DNA of 64,000 nucleotides from Wenyingzhuangia marina (GTDB lineage Bacteria; Bacteroidota; Bacteroidia; Flavobacteriales; Flavobacteriaceae). The position numbers were made by a program, and so were the translations under genes. Positions within the stretch are counted from its first letter, which is position 1. Each line of letters begins with the position of its first letter. The notes under the pieces were generated by a model. The model was given only the letters and a program-made list of their open reading frames with translations. It made no database searches and was not told the origin of the DNA. Positions 1 to 10,496 of this stretch are shown one piece after another. Where the stretch lies: contig NZ_FQXQ01000002.1 of assembly GCF_900130035.1 (NCBI RefSeq), positions 434,001 to 498,000 on the forward strand, given 5' to 3'.

Positions 1-376
1 TGTTTTCTTCAACATAATCTTGATTAAATGTATGATATGTGTATTTGGTTTTAGGAAGATTTGGAATTACTCCTTTTTTTAATTCAATTTTAAAATCCTC
101 TTGTGTAATTCCTTTTTTATCAATTATTGAAAAAGAAAAATTACTATTTGATTTTCCAATTGTAATTAATTTATCTGTTGGACTAATTTCATTTTCAAGC
201 TGTAATTCATTGGTATTTTCCGTAAGTCTAAATAGTCTACTAATAAATGTTTTTCCGCTTCCGTTATTTGCAAAAACACCTATCTTAAGAGAGTTTGAAG
301 AAATTAATCTCGTTAAGTTTTCAATTGGTGCAATATTCTGACATTGAATATTTGTTTTTATTTTTTCTCCTGCCAT
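1..376 (-). CDS. AAA/ABC-type ATPase, N-terminal part (runs off the window)
   Basis: The frame opens with ATG at 376-374 and stays open for 125 codons to the window edge, so only the N-terminus is visible. Residues about 31-50 read KIGVFANNGSGKTFISRLF, a clear Walker A P-loop (GxxGSGKT-like) right after an N-terminal beta strand. The following stretch holds polar strands and FNQDYVEEN. This layout is typical of SMC/ABC-like AAA ATPases such as RloC/PrrC- or OLD-type proteins, many of which act in phage defence. The C-terminal effector part is outside the window, so the specific function cannot be named. A plus-strand open frame over the same bases is its shadow. Confidence 0.75.
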   Translation of the reverse strand, partial: MAGEKIKTNIQCQNIAPIENLTRLISSNSLKIGVFANNGSGKTFISRLFRLTENTNELQLENEISPTDKLITIGKSNSNFSFSIIDKKGITQEDFKIELKKGVIPNLPKTKYTYHTFNQDYVEEN

Positions 377-698
377 TCTTTTCTAACGGATTTTTATCGC
401 ATTACACACAACAGATGATATACACACTAAGGTAATGGTTCCATAAACTATTGCGTACAACCAACTCCCCTTAACTTCATCATCACCATTTTTTGTTATG
501 TAATAAAAGTAACGTTTTTATGTAAAACAAACAGGTGGTTACAACCGTTTATCTTTACAATTTTTATAAAAGTCAACTGCATTGAAGAGTTGTCGCATTC
601 TGAAGCGGACTCTATAACCATATCTTTCTCCAGTTTCTGTTGTCTTTAGGTTATTTACACTTAGACATTTTTGAATGGGTTTGGCGGTAGTTTTTATT
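377..698. other. Intergenic region with no confident gene
   Basis: About 320 bp between the ATPase start and the end of the DinB gene. Neither strand shows a convincing start plus family signature. On the minus strand an open frame without a good start runs from about 698 to 546 (ending near NCKDKRL), too short and without recognisable homology. No strong terminator hairpin was seen. Confidence 0.4.
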
Positions 699-1166
699 TT
701 AATCCCAAATTTCAGGACGATTAATTTTCATTGTTCTTAGGTAAGATAAAAATTGTCCAGCGTGAACAGATTCATGATAAGCAATTCTTAATAAATATTC
801 ACCAAGGTTTTTAGCTTCTCCATTTCCAGGATGTATAACTTTATTTTCGTTCAAATCTTTTTCTGAAAATTTATAAATACTTTCTAAGAATTTTTTTCGA
901 TAAGGTTCAGCAAATTCTATTTCATCATTTACACTTACAAATGGCTTGTTCTCCCAAGGTGTTTTGTAATTTGTCATATCTCCTTGATTTATAATTATAT
1001 TCCATCCATAATCGGCCTGTAATACGTGCCTAATCATTTCCAAGGCTGTCATAGCATATTTGTCTGGTTTCCAATTATAATGGCTTTCGGGAAGAGCTTT
1101 CCAAATCTTAATACTTTTCCTTCTTATTTCGTTAAAATTTAAAATTATGAATTCCGTTTGAGTCAT
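699..1166 (-). CDS. DinB-family (DfsB-like) metal-dependent protein
   Basis: A 155-residue protein with the DinB four-helix-bundle pattern. His47 lies in the motif MIRHVLQADYGW, and His131 and His135 lie in AYHESVHAGQFLSYLR; these three histidines are the usual divalent-metal ligands of the family. The length is normal for DinB/YfiT-like proteins. Members are bacillithiol- or mycothiol-dependent transferases or putative detoxification enzymes. A bacillithiol link would suit this genome, since bshA lies at 32714-33850, but the specific reaction is not known. It stands alone between two non-coding stretches. Confidence 0.8.
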   Translation of the reverse strand: MTQTEFIILNFNEIRRKSIKIWKALPESHYNWKPDKYAMTALEMIRHVLQADYGWNIIINQGDMTNYKTPWENKPFVSVNDEIEFAEPYRKKFLESIYKFSEKDLNENKVIHPGNGEAKNLGEYLLRIAYHESVHAGQFLSYLRTMKINRPEIWD

Positions 1167-1638
1167 CTTTTTATTGTTTCTGAATATCGTTTTACACTAC
1201 AGTCAATACCTGCGATAAGTACCTGTTATCATTCCTCACCTAAAAATACAATTTGAAATGAATTCACAACTTAAATATCTTCTAATTGTTTTATAGAAGC
1301 TAAAATACCTACCATAAGTAACCACCAATTATGACACAAGCTGACTCTTTATGACCTTTATAGACTCAAAATGAAACACGAGGACACATAGTGAAACAAA
1401 AGTTCGTTTTTCAAGGGGTTTTCTTCGGGTTTTGTTCGGGAATCCTTCGGGAGCGCTTCGTCTGTATTTTTTAAAAATGGAAGTTTTTGGGAGAAATCCC
1501 GAAGCACACCCCTACAAAGCCATAGTGAAGAGATTGTTTACCTCTATTTTTTTTATAATTTTTGCATAGGGTTTTAGCGTCTTTGAACAGAATCGAGAAG
1601 TAAAGTGTTAAAGAAAAAAATAATCCAAAGAAACTAAT

Positions 1639-1726
1639 GGTTCTCGACTCCGCTCGAACATCGTGTTGGTTTTTATAGGTCTTCGAGCAACCTGTACTGA
1701 GGTCTTCTAAGTAGAGTCGAAAAGCA
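1639..1726. repeat. Degenerate intergenic repeat, copy 1
   Basis: The unit starts GGTTCTCGACTCCGCTCGAA and ends AGAGTCGAAAAGC. The two ends are imperfect inverted repeats of each other (TTCTCGACT against AGTCGAAAAG). It resembles copy 2 at 1811-1896 in start, end and length. A partial end is also present at 1579-1605 (CTTTGAACAGAATCGAGAAG). This fits a REP- or MITE-like element. Confidence 0.55.
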
Positions 1727-1810
1727 AAATATCTCTTATAACTTAAAAGCTAATCATGATAATATAAAAGTACAATAGAATTAAGAATCTTAAAAAACTA
1801 GAAACATACA

Positions 1811-1896
1811 GGTTCTCGGCTTCACTTCGACACCATATAGGTTTATATAATTCCACGTATAGCCGTAGGGTCTTCAAGCACAGTCGAGAAGCAATG
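1811..1896. repeat. Degenerate intergenic repeat, copy 2
   Basis: The unit starts GGTTCTCGGCTTCACTTCGA and ends CAGTCGAGAAGCAATG. It has the same layout and nearly the same length as copy 1 and lies 84 bp further on, just downstream of the ligA stop codon. The interior is poorly conserved between the copies. Confidence 0.55.
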
Positions 1897-1910
1897 TTTT
1901 TTTCAAAAAA

Positions 1911-3920
<2,010 letters not shown>

Positions 3921-3987
3921 TTAAGCGTAAATTTAAAACGTTTATTTTAGATATTGCAAAGAATAAAAACATCTTATTATATAAATA

Positions 3988-4527
3988 ATGACTCACAAAT
4001 CCATTATACTATTCCTAGCCCTCATTTATGGAGTTTCTATCATTGGATTTTTATTCCCTAAACTAAAAACAGGGATTATTCCTAGAAAAACCAAAGGACT
4101 GTTGGGAATTATGACTGCTACTTTATTTCATCATAATTGGAAGCATCTGCTATCCAACACCCTTCCGTTAGCAGTATTACTTTTTACGCTTCAATATTTT
4201 TATGCTAGTCAAACACTATACGTTGTAGCAATGATTATTTTTATAGGAGGTTTTTTGTTATGGTTGTTCGGCAGAAAAGCCAATCATATTGGAGCCAGTG
4301 GAATGATCTATGGGTTAACCGCTTTTATCATCAGCACAGGGTTTGTATATTTTAAACCCATTCCACTTTTAGTTTCTGCAATCACCATGCTTGTTTATGG
4401 CGGGTTGATATTTGGCATCTTTCCCTCTAATAAAAAAAACACTTCTTGGGAGGGACATTTACTATATGCGCTTACGGGAATCTTTACAGCATATTTCTGT
4501 AAAAACGCTTATTATATCATTCATTAA
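3988..4527 (+). CDS. Rhomboid-family intramembrane serine protease
   Basis: A 179-residue protein with about six hydrophobic segments, the size of the minimal bacterial rhomboid core. The catalytic signatures are visible: His53 and Asn57 in HLLSN, the nucleophile Ser104 in GASGMIYG, and the paired His157 in WEGHLLYALTG. Rhomboids cut single-span membrane proteins inside the bilayer. The substrate is not evident from the context. The gene ends at a strong bidirectional terminator. Confidence 0.92.
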   Translation: MTHKSIILFLALIYGVSIIGFLFPKLKTGIIPRKTKGLLGIMTATLFHHNWKHLLSNTLPLAVLLFTLQYFYASQTLYVVAMIIFIGGFLLWLFGRKANHIGASGMIYGLTAFIISTGFVYFKPIPLLVSAITMLVYGGLIFGIFPSNKKNTSWEGHLLYALTGIFTAYFCKNAYYIIH

Positions 4528-4534
4528 TCATCAT

Positions 4535-4567
4535 AAAAAAAGCCATCATTTACTGATGGCTTTTTTT
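4535..4567. terminator. Bidirectional terminator, rhomboid / hpf
   Basis: The hairpin AGCCATCA-TTTAC-TGATGGCT is flanked by A7 on the left and T7 on the right, so it can end the rhomboid transcript on the plus strand and the hpf transcript on the minus strand. Confidence 0.9.
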
Positions 4568-4572
4568 ATATT

Positions 4573-4875
4573 TTAATGAGAAGCTAGCTTGCTTTTCTTT
4601 TTCTTAAGTTGTGGTTCAAGTTCCTTGATAACTTCCAAAACTGCATTTTCAAAATTATCTTTACTAGCTTCTGCAAAAAAGGTAACACCATTTCCATGTA
4701 TACGTATGCCACAAATAGCACCCGTTTTGTCTGATGTAGTGTTCTCTTTTTTAAAATACACATCCGCATTAATTAAAAAATTATATTTTACATCTAAATT
4801 TTTTAACTTTTCTATAGCATATGCTTCTAAACGGTCACTAGCTGATACATTTGGGTATTCAAAATTAATTTCCAT
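4573..4875 (-). CDS. hpf: Short ribosome hibernation promoting factor (HPF/RaiA family)
   Basis: A 100-residue protein with the beta-alpha-beta-beta-beta-alpha order of the S30AE fold. It starts MEINFEYPNVSASDRLEAY, contains GIRIHGNGVTFFAEA, and ends in a lysine-rich tail (KKKKSKLASH). The family binds the 30S subunit at the tRNA/mRNA channel and drives ribosome dimerisation or storage in stationary phase. This is the short form without the dimerisation domain. Confidence 0.88.
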   Translation of the reverse strand: MEINFEYPNVSASDRLEAYAIEKLKNLDVKYNFLINADVYFKKENTTSDKTGAICGIRIHGNGVTFFAEASKDNFENAVLEVIKELEPQLKKKKSKLASH

Positions 4876-4928
4876 ATTGTTGAATTTTAGGATTTATAAA
4901 TTAAACTTAACTCGGTATATTAATCTAT

Positions 4929-6023
4929 TTAAGCTTTTGGGTAGTCTACATAACCTTTTTTTCCTGGTGTGTAAAATGTTTCCTCATCCCAGTCTGCTAA
5001 TTCTTTATTGTTTTTAAAACGCTCTACCAAATCTGGGTTTGAGATAAATGGCTTACCAAAAGCAACCATATCTGCGTTACCACTCTTTAAAACTTCTTCG
5101 GCTTTTTCTTTATCAAACCCTGCATTAATAATAATGGTTCCATTGTAAATGGGTCTAAAATGTTCTGCAATATTTGTTACGGCATAAGGTATATCGGACA
5201 CATCGTTAAAAGGTTCTGACAAGTGGATGTACGCCAAATTATAATCATTTAATTTTTTAATGATGTACTCAAAAGTAGGAATGGTTTCTTCATCCATCTC
5301 CATTCCAAAAATATGATGTAGAGAAGGGTTAAATCTAGCTCCTATTTTTTGCTCGGGTAATACTTCTTTTACAGCATCTAATACCTCAAAGAAAAAACGA
5401 GCTCTATTTTCTATACTCCCTCCATACTTATCGGTTCTTTTATTAGAGGTTTTATTAAAGAATTGATGAAATAAATAACCATTAGACGAATGAATTTCAA
5501 CCCCATCAAAACCAGCTTCTAAAGCATTCTTAGCTGCATTCTTAAAATCTAAAATGGTTTGATCAATATCTTCCTGAGTCATTTCCTTTGGAGTTACCGT
5601 ATCTGTTTTTCCATTTTCTGTAAACACCTCTACATTAGGATTTAATGCCGATGGGGCTAATGGCAACGCACCGTCATGAAAATCTGGATGTGAAATTCTA
5701 CCTACGTGCCACAATTGTATAAAAATTTTCCCCTCCTCGTCATGTACGTTTTGGGTTACTTTTTTCCAACCCTCTACTTGAGCTTTAGAATGTATTCCTG
5801 GAGTGTTAATATACCCCACAGCTCTTTTAGACACTTGGGATCCTTCTGTAATAATTAATCCTGCAGAGGCTCTTTGTTTATAATACAATCCTTGTAATTC
5901 CTCCGTAGGCTTTCTTTCATTATTTGTTGCTCTACTTCTAGTCATAGGAGCCATTACTACTCTATTATTTAAGTGCAAACCATCTATATTATTAAATGGT
6001 TGTAAAAGAAAATCTGTATTCAT
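4929..6023 (-). CDS. Alkene reductase of the old yellow enzyme family
   Basis: A 364-residue FMN-dependent TIM-barrel oxidoreductase, normal for the OYE/NemA family. The start NNRVVMAPMTRSRA, the middle QLWHVGRISHPDF, the substrate-binding pair in GFDGVEIHSSNGYL (the family pattern is HxxN or HxxH), NKRTDKYGGSIENRARF and the late FGKPFISNPDLVERF are all family hallmarks. It reduces activated C=C bonds or nitro compounds with NAD(P)H; the natural substrate is usually unknown. Confidence 0.93.
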   Translation of the reverse strand: MNTDFLLQPFNNIDGLHLNNRVVMAPMTRSRATNNERKPTEELQGLYYKQRASAGLIITEGSQVSKRAVGYINTPGIHSKAQVEGWKKVTQNVHDEEGKIFIQLWHVGRISHPDFHDGALPLAPSALNPNVEVFTENGKTDTVTPKEMTQEDIDQTILDFKNAAKNALEAGFDGVEIHSSNGYLFHQFFNKTSNKRTDKYGGSIENRARFFFEVLDAVKEVLPEQKIGARFNPSLHHIFGMEMDEETIPTFEYIIKKLNDYNLAYIHLSEPFNDVSDIPYAVTNIAEHFRPIYNGTIIINAGFDKEKAEEVLKSGNADMVAFGKPFISNPDLVERFKNNKELADWDEETFYTPGKKGYVDYPKA

Positions 6024-6242
6024 TGTATTCTATTTTTTTGTGGTTTTAACAAAAATACTCAATACAAGACTTTCTTATTAGTGCATTAGATTTAGAAATG
6101 AACTCAATTGATAACTTATTAAAATAAAAAGATCATTTTATAAGTCTAGCCTCCCAAGTTATGCGGATTAAAAAAAAAGTCCCTGTTTTATTTATGAAAA
6201 TGAAATCGCTTACTATAAGCTTGTAACTAAAAGAAATTGCCG

Positions 6243-6273
6243 TTGCACAATGCTAATTGAAAATGTATCTTTG
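6243..6273 (+). promoter_or_regulatory. Bacteroidota promoter of prfC
   Basis: TTG at 6243-6245 and TATCTTTG at 6266-6273 match the Bacteroidota consensus TTG and TAnnTTTG, with a 20-bp gap inside the usual range. The prfC start codon follows 33 bp downstream. Confidence 0.75.
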
Positions 6274-6306
6274 CCTCCCGAATTTATCGGTTTTTAAATC
6301 AACAGA

Positions 6307-7893
6307 ATGGCATTTACAGACGAAATTAAACGTAGAAGAACTTTTGGAATTATCTCTCACCCCGATGCGGGTAAAACAACTTTAACAGAAAAGTTATTGT
6401 TATTTGGTGGAGCTATTAGTGAAGCTGGAGCGGTAAAAAACAACAAAGTTAAAAAAGGAGCTACTTCCGATTTTATGGAAATTGAACGTCAACGTGGAAT
6501 TTCTGTGGCTACTTCTGTATTGGCCTTTAACTATAAAGATCGTAAAATTAACATTCTTGATACTCCGGGTCACAAAGATTTTGCTGAAGATACGTTTAGA
6601 ACGTTAACTGCTGTTGATAGTGTGATTGTGGTGATTGATGTTGCCAAAGGAGTTGAGCCTCAAACTGAAAAATTAGTAGAAGTTTGTAGAATGCGTAAAA
6701 TTCCGATAATTGTTTTTATCAACAAATTAGACCGTGAAGGTAAAGATGCTTTTGATTTGTTAGATGAAGTAGAACAAAAATTAGGACTAACTACTACTCC
6801 GTTGTCATTCCCTATTGGAATGGGATACGATTTTCAAGGAATTTATAATATTTGGGCAAAAAAAATCAATCTTTTTGCAGGTGATAAAAAACAAAAAGTA
6901 ACCACTGGAGTTGAGTTTACGGACATTAATGTTCCAGAATTGGACGAAATGATTGGAAACAAAGCTGCAGAAAAATTACGTGAAGAATTAGAAATGGTAG
7001 AGGGAGTTTATCCTCCTTTTGATCAGGATGAATATTTAAACGGAGATTTACAACCTGTATTCTTTGGTTCTGCTTTAAATAATTTTGGAGTAAAAGAATT
7101 GTTAGACTGTTTTATTGAAATTGCCCCTACTCCACAACCTAAAAAAGCTGAGGAAAGATTGGTAGACTCTAAAGAGCAAAACATGACTGGTTTTGTTTTT
7201 AAAATTCATGCCAACATGGATCCAAAGCATAGAGACCGTTTGGCTTTTGTTAAAATTGTATCCGGAACTTTTCAAAGAAACGTACCATACTTACACGTAA
7301 GAAATGGTAAAAAAATGAAGTTTTCTAGTCCCAATGCTTTCTTTGCAGAGAAAAAAGAAATTGTAGATGAATCTTACCCAGGAGATATTGTAGGATTACA
7401 TGATACTGGAAACTTTAAAATTGGAGATACTTTAACCGAAGGGGAAATCATTAACTTTAAAGGAATTCCTAGTTTTTCTCCAGAGCATTTCCGTTACGTT
7501 AACAATGCAGATCCTTTAAAAGCAAAACAATTGTACAAAGGTTTGGACCAATTAATGGATGAGGGAGTTGCTCAGTTATTTACATTAGAATTAAACGGAC
7601 GTAAGGTAATTGGAACTGTTGGAGCTTTACAATACGAGGTAATTCAGTACCGTTTAGAGCACGAATACGGAGCTAAATGTACCTACGAAAACTTACCGAT
7701 GCACAAAGTTTGTTGGGTAGAACCTACAGACAACAAAGAAGAGTTTGCTGAATTTAAACGTGTAAAACAACGTTATTTAGCCAAAGACAAACAAGGACAA
7801 TTGGTATTCTTAGCCGATTCTGCTTTTACCATTCAGATGACTCAAGACAAATATCCATCTGTAAAACTTCACTTTACAAGTGAATACAAATAA
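6307..7893 (+). CDS. prfC: Peptide chain release factor 3
   Basis: A 528-residue translational GTPase that recycles RF1/RF2 from the ribosome after peptide release. The G1 motif SHPDAGKTT is at residues 17-25. The switch region RGISVATSV, G3 DTPGHKDF and G4 NKLDRE follow, and the RF3 C-terminal domains match in length (about 525-530). The start MAFTDEIKRRRTFGIISHPDAG is the family start. It carries its own consensus promoter, and the next gene begins 6 bp after its stop, so read-through to 7900-9480 is likely. Confidence 0.97.
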   Translation: MAFTDEIKRRRTFGIISHPDAGKTTLTEKLLLFGGAISEAGAVKNNKVKKGATSDFMEIERQRGISVATSVLAFNYKDRKINILDTPGHKDFAEDTFRTLTAVDSVIVVIDVAKGVEPQTEKLVEVCRMRKIPIIVFINKLDREGKDAFDLLDEVEQKLGLTTTPLSFPIGMGYDFQGIYNIWAKKINLFAGDKKQKVTTGVEFTDINVPELDEMIGNKAAEKLREELEMVEGVYPPFDQDEYLNGDLQPVFFGSALNNFGVKELLDCFIEIAPTPQPKKAEERLVDSKEQNMTGFVFKIHANMDPKHRDRLAFVKIVSGTFQRNVPYLHVRNGKKMKFSSPNAFFAEKKEIVDESYPGDIVGLHDTGNFKIGDTLTEGEIINFKGIPSFSPEHFRYVNNADPLKAKQLYKGLDQLMDEGVAQLFTLELNGRKVIGTVGALQYEVIQYRLEHEYGAKCTYENLPMHKVCWVEPTDNKEEFAEFKRVKQRYLAKDKQGQLVFLADSAFTIQMTQDKYPSVKLHFTSEYK

Positions 7894-7899
7894 AATAAG

Positions 7900-9480
7900 A
7901 TGAAGATACGCTTGCTTTTGGGTTGTTTACTACTTAGTATCTATATTGGTACTGCCCAAGAGCACTCGTCTTTATCTTCTTTAAAACAATATACTTTACA
8001 ACCTAAAATTAGGCTGAATTACATTCCTGTTAGCATACCTAATAACGAGGTAGATATGGATTTAGGAGGACTACATTATTTACTTCCTATTTACAAACAG
8101 TTTTACGGAGGAATTAATACACATGCTGCTTTAGTTGGCTACCAGGGGGGACTTTTTACAATTGGTCTTACGTTAGGGGTAAACCAACCCATAACCAACC
8201 ATTTTTATATAGATGCCAATCTAGATTATGGTGGTGGTGGTGGTTATCGATTATTGATAAACAAAGGAGCTTATATCAATCCTAACATTGGTCTTTCTTA
8301 TCAATTCCCTAAATTTAATATAGGTTTACAATACAGTCATTTTAATTTTTACACAGGAATCATTAAAAGTAATGCTGTTTCTTTATATGTAGAAATTCCT
8401 ACAGACGTACATGTTTCTAAATATCAAAAAAGTCATCAAACTTATAACACCAATATTAAATCTCCTTGGAACAGACCATTTACCAAAGGAGGTTTTATGA
8501 TGAAATTCGACCAATATTTTCCATTTGGTGGAACTAGAAAAGATGCTGAACGAAATTCTGAGCTTTTAACCAATACACTATATTTAATAGGGTTTGAATA
8601 TCAAAAATACATCACCGAAAATAGTTTTGTATTCATTCATACCGATGCCATTTACAAAGGTTTAGAAGCTGGTTTTATGGATATATTTGGAGGTTTTGGA
8701 TATGAACCTATACAAACTAAATATGTAGATGTTTTTACCAAATTGGCTTTGGGAGCTTCTGGAGGTAGAATTCAAGCAGAAGGAGGAGCTACTATTTATC
8801 CTACTATTGGATTAGACTTTAAAATTTCCAATCATTTTACATTAAGTACACATGCCGGTTACGTTCGTGCTCTAGATGGTGATTTTGAAGCCTATGCCTT
8901 AGGAGCGGGATTAAGATACATTAGTAAAACAGGAGGAACTTACTCTAAATTTTCTCCTAATGAAAAAGTTTCAAAAGTAAAAACACAAGGCCTTAGAGTT
9001 AGTGTACAACATCAAACATATTTTAAACTACAAAGATTCCAAAGAGAAAATAGAGGTCCTTTAGACTTGCATTTATTGGCCTTACAATTAAATTATGACC
9101 TTAGCCCCTATTTTTATTTAGCAGGGCAAACAGCTTTTGCCTATGAAGCTACTTATCTTAAAGAGGATATTAGAAACAAAATAGGAGCTGGAGGTTATGC
9201 CGATGGAATGGTTGGATTAGGAGTCTATTCCCCTATATTTGCAAAAGAAAAATTACAGCTATTTGCAGAAGCATTTGTTGGTGCTGGTGGAGGTGCTGGA
9301 ATTGATACTGGAGAAGGAATTATAAATAAATTAAAAGTAGGAGCTTATGTTAGAATTAATCATTATCTCTCATTATTAGCCTCAGGTGGAAAAGTAATTT
9401 CTCCAATAACAAATTTAAATTCAAACAATATAAACTTAGGATTAAGTATAGATTTTTCTACACTAACATCCATATTTTAA
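7900..9480 (+). CDS. Putative outer-membrane beta-barrel protein, unknown function
   Basis: A 526-residue protein with a signal peptide (MKIRLLLGCLLLSIYIGTAQ). The rest is rich in alternating aromatic and glycine strands, such as HFYIDANLDYGGGGGYRLL and FTLSTHAGYVRALDGDF, and it ends in Phe as many outer-membrane barrels do. No family was recognised. It sits between prfC (6 bp) and the cyclophilin-FKBP gene (12 bp) on the same strand, so the three are probably co-transcribed. The neighbouring periplasmic-type folding enzyme could assist such a barrel, but this is only positional. Confidence 0.7.
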   Translation: MKIRLLLGCLLLSIYIGTAQEHSSLSSLKQYTLQPKIRLNYIPVSIPNNEVDMDLGGLHYLLPIYKQFYGGINTHAALVGYQGGLFTIGLTLGVNQPITNHFYIDANLDYGGGGGYRLLINKGAYINPNIGLSYQFPKFNIGLQYSHFNFYTGIIKSNAVSLYVEIPTDVHVSKYQKSHQTYNTNIKSPWNRPFTKGGFMMKFDQYFPFGGTRKDAERNSELLTNTLYLIGFEYQKYITENSFVFIHTDAIYKGLEAGFMDIFGGFGYEPIQTKYVDVFTKLALGASGGRIQAEGGATIYPTIGLDFKISNHFTLSTHAGYVRALDGDFEAYALGAGLRYISKTGGTYSKFSPNEKVSKVKTQGLRVSVQHQTYFKLQRFQRENRGPLDLHLLALQLNYDLSPYFYLAGQTAFAYEATYLKEDIRNKIGAGGYADGMVGLGVYSPIFAKEKLQLFAEAFVGAGGGAGIDTGEGIINKLKVGAYVRINHYLSLLASGGKVISPITNLNSNNINLGLSIDFSTLTSIF

Positions 9481-9492
9481 ATAAACAGAAAG

Positions 9493-10425
9493 ATGAACAA
9501 CGGATTGTACGCAAAATTTAACACCTCTAAAGGGGCTATTTTGGTAAACTTAGAGTTTGAAAAAACTCCTGGAACTGTAGGTAACTTTGTTGCTTTGGCA
9601 GAAGGAAACATGGAAAACAATGCAAAACCACAAGGAAAACCTTATTACGATGGTTTAAAATTTCACCGTGTAATTGCTGATTTTATGATCCAAGGAGGAT
9701 GTCCTCAAGGAACTGGAACAGGAAACCCTGGTTACAAATTTGATGATGAAATTGTTGCAGAATTAAAGCACGATACTCCTGGAGTATTGTCTATGGCAAA
9801 TGCAGGACCTGGAACCAACGGTTCTCAGTTTTTTATTACACACACCGCTACTCCATGGTTAGATGGTAAACACACTGTGTTTGGTAAAGTAGTAGAAGGA
9901 CAAGACATTGTAGATGCTGTAGAACAAGGTGATTTAATTGAATCTTTAGAAATTGTTCGTGTAGGAGAAGCAGCAGAAAAATTTAATGCTATTGAAGCTT
10001 TTAGAAAGTTTGAAGGAGCTAGAGAAGCTAAATTAAAAGCAGAAGCAGAAGCTGCTGAAATGGAATTAGAAAAATTAGCTGCTGGTTACGATAAAACAGA
10101 TAGTGGATTAAGATATAAAATTCTTCAATCTAGTGGTTCTGGTAAAAAAGCTGCTAAAGGAAAAATGGTATCTGTACATTACAAAGGACAATTGTCTGAC
10201 GGAACTGTATTTGATTCTTCTTACAAAAGAAAAGAACCTTTAGAATTTGCTATTGGAGTTGGACAAGTAATCTCTGGATGGGATGAAGGAATTCAATTAT
10301 TAGAAGTTGGAGACAAAGCTCGTTTGGTTATTCCATCTCATTTAGGATACGGTGCTCGTGGAGCTGGTGGTGTTATTCCTCCAAACGCAACTTTAATTTT
10401 TGATGTAGAATTGGTAAAAGCTTAA
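9493..10425 (+). CDS. Dual-domain peptidyl-prolyl isomerase (cyclophilin-FKBP fusion)
   Basis: A 310-residue protein joining two unrelated prolyl isomerase folds. Residues about 5-158 are a cyclophilin domain ([36 protein letters not shown]). Residues about 160-200 are a charged Ala/Glu/Lys linker likely to be helical. Residues about 205-310 are an FKBP domain ([54 protein letters not shown]). No signal peptide is visible at this start, so it is probably cytoplasmic. Both active-site regions look intact. Confidence 0.95.
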   Translation: MNNGLYAKFNTSKGAILVNLEFEKTPGTVGNFVALAEGNMENNAKPQGKPYYDGLKFHRVIADFMIQGGCPQGTGTGNPGYKFDDEIVAELKHDTPGVLSMANAGPGTNGSQFFITHTATPWLDGKHTVFGKVVEGQDIVDAVEQGDLIESLEIVRVGEAAEKFNAIEAFRKFEGAREAKLKAEAEAAEMELEKLAAGYDKTDSGLRYKILQSSGSGKKAAKGKMVSVHYKGQLSDGTVFDSSYKRKEPLEFAIGVGQVISGWDEGIQLLEVGDKARLVIPSHLGYGARGAGGVIPPNATLIFDVELVKA

Positions 10426-10450
10426 ACAGCAACCAATACTTTTATATTTT

Positions 10451-10476
10451 AAACCCTTTGCTTTTGTAAAGGGTTT
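10451..10476 (+). terminator. Terminator after the cyclophilin-FKBP gene
   Basis: The hairpin AAACCCTTTGC-TTTTG-TAAAGGGTTTT is followed by TCTTACTTTT. It closes the prfC-barrel-isomerase unit. Confidence 0.75.
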
Positions 10477-10496
10477 TCTTACTTTTAAAACAATTT

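Larger units (their letters stand above)
1167..1910. other. Long non-coding region with degenerate repeats
   Basis: About 740 bp without a credible gene between the DinB gene and the end of ligA. The stretch 1410-1530 is unusually rich in TTCGGG/CCCGAA words, with TTCGGG three times within about 35 bases. The part 1579-1896 holds repeat units described separately. The composition differs from the flanking genes, which suggests decayed mobile or intergenic repeat DNA, but no transposase remnant could be read. Confidence 0.5.

Noticed and set aside
546-698. A short minus-strand reading frame after the DinB gene as a gene fragment
   Set aside because: It has no good start codon, no family pattern, and only about 50 codons.
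1579-1896. The repeats as a CRISPR array
   Set aside because: There are only two poorly matched units of about 87 bp with no regular spacers and no cas genes.
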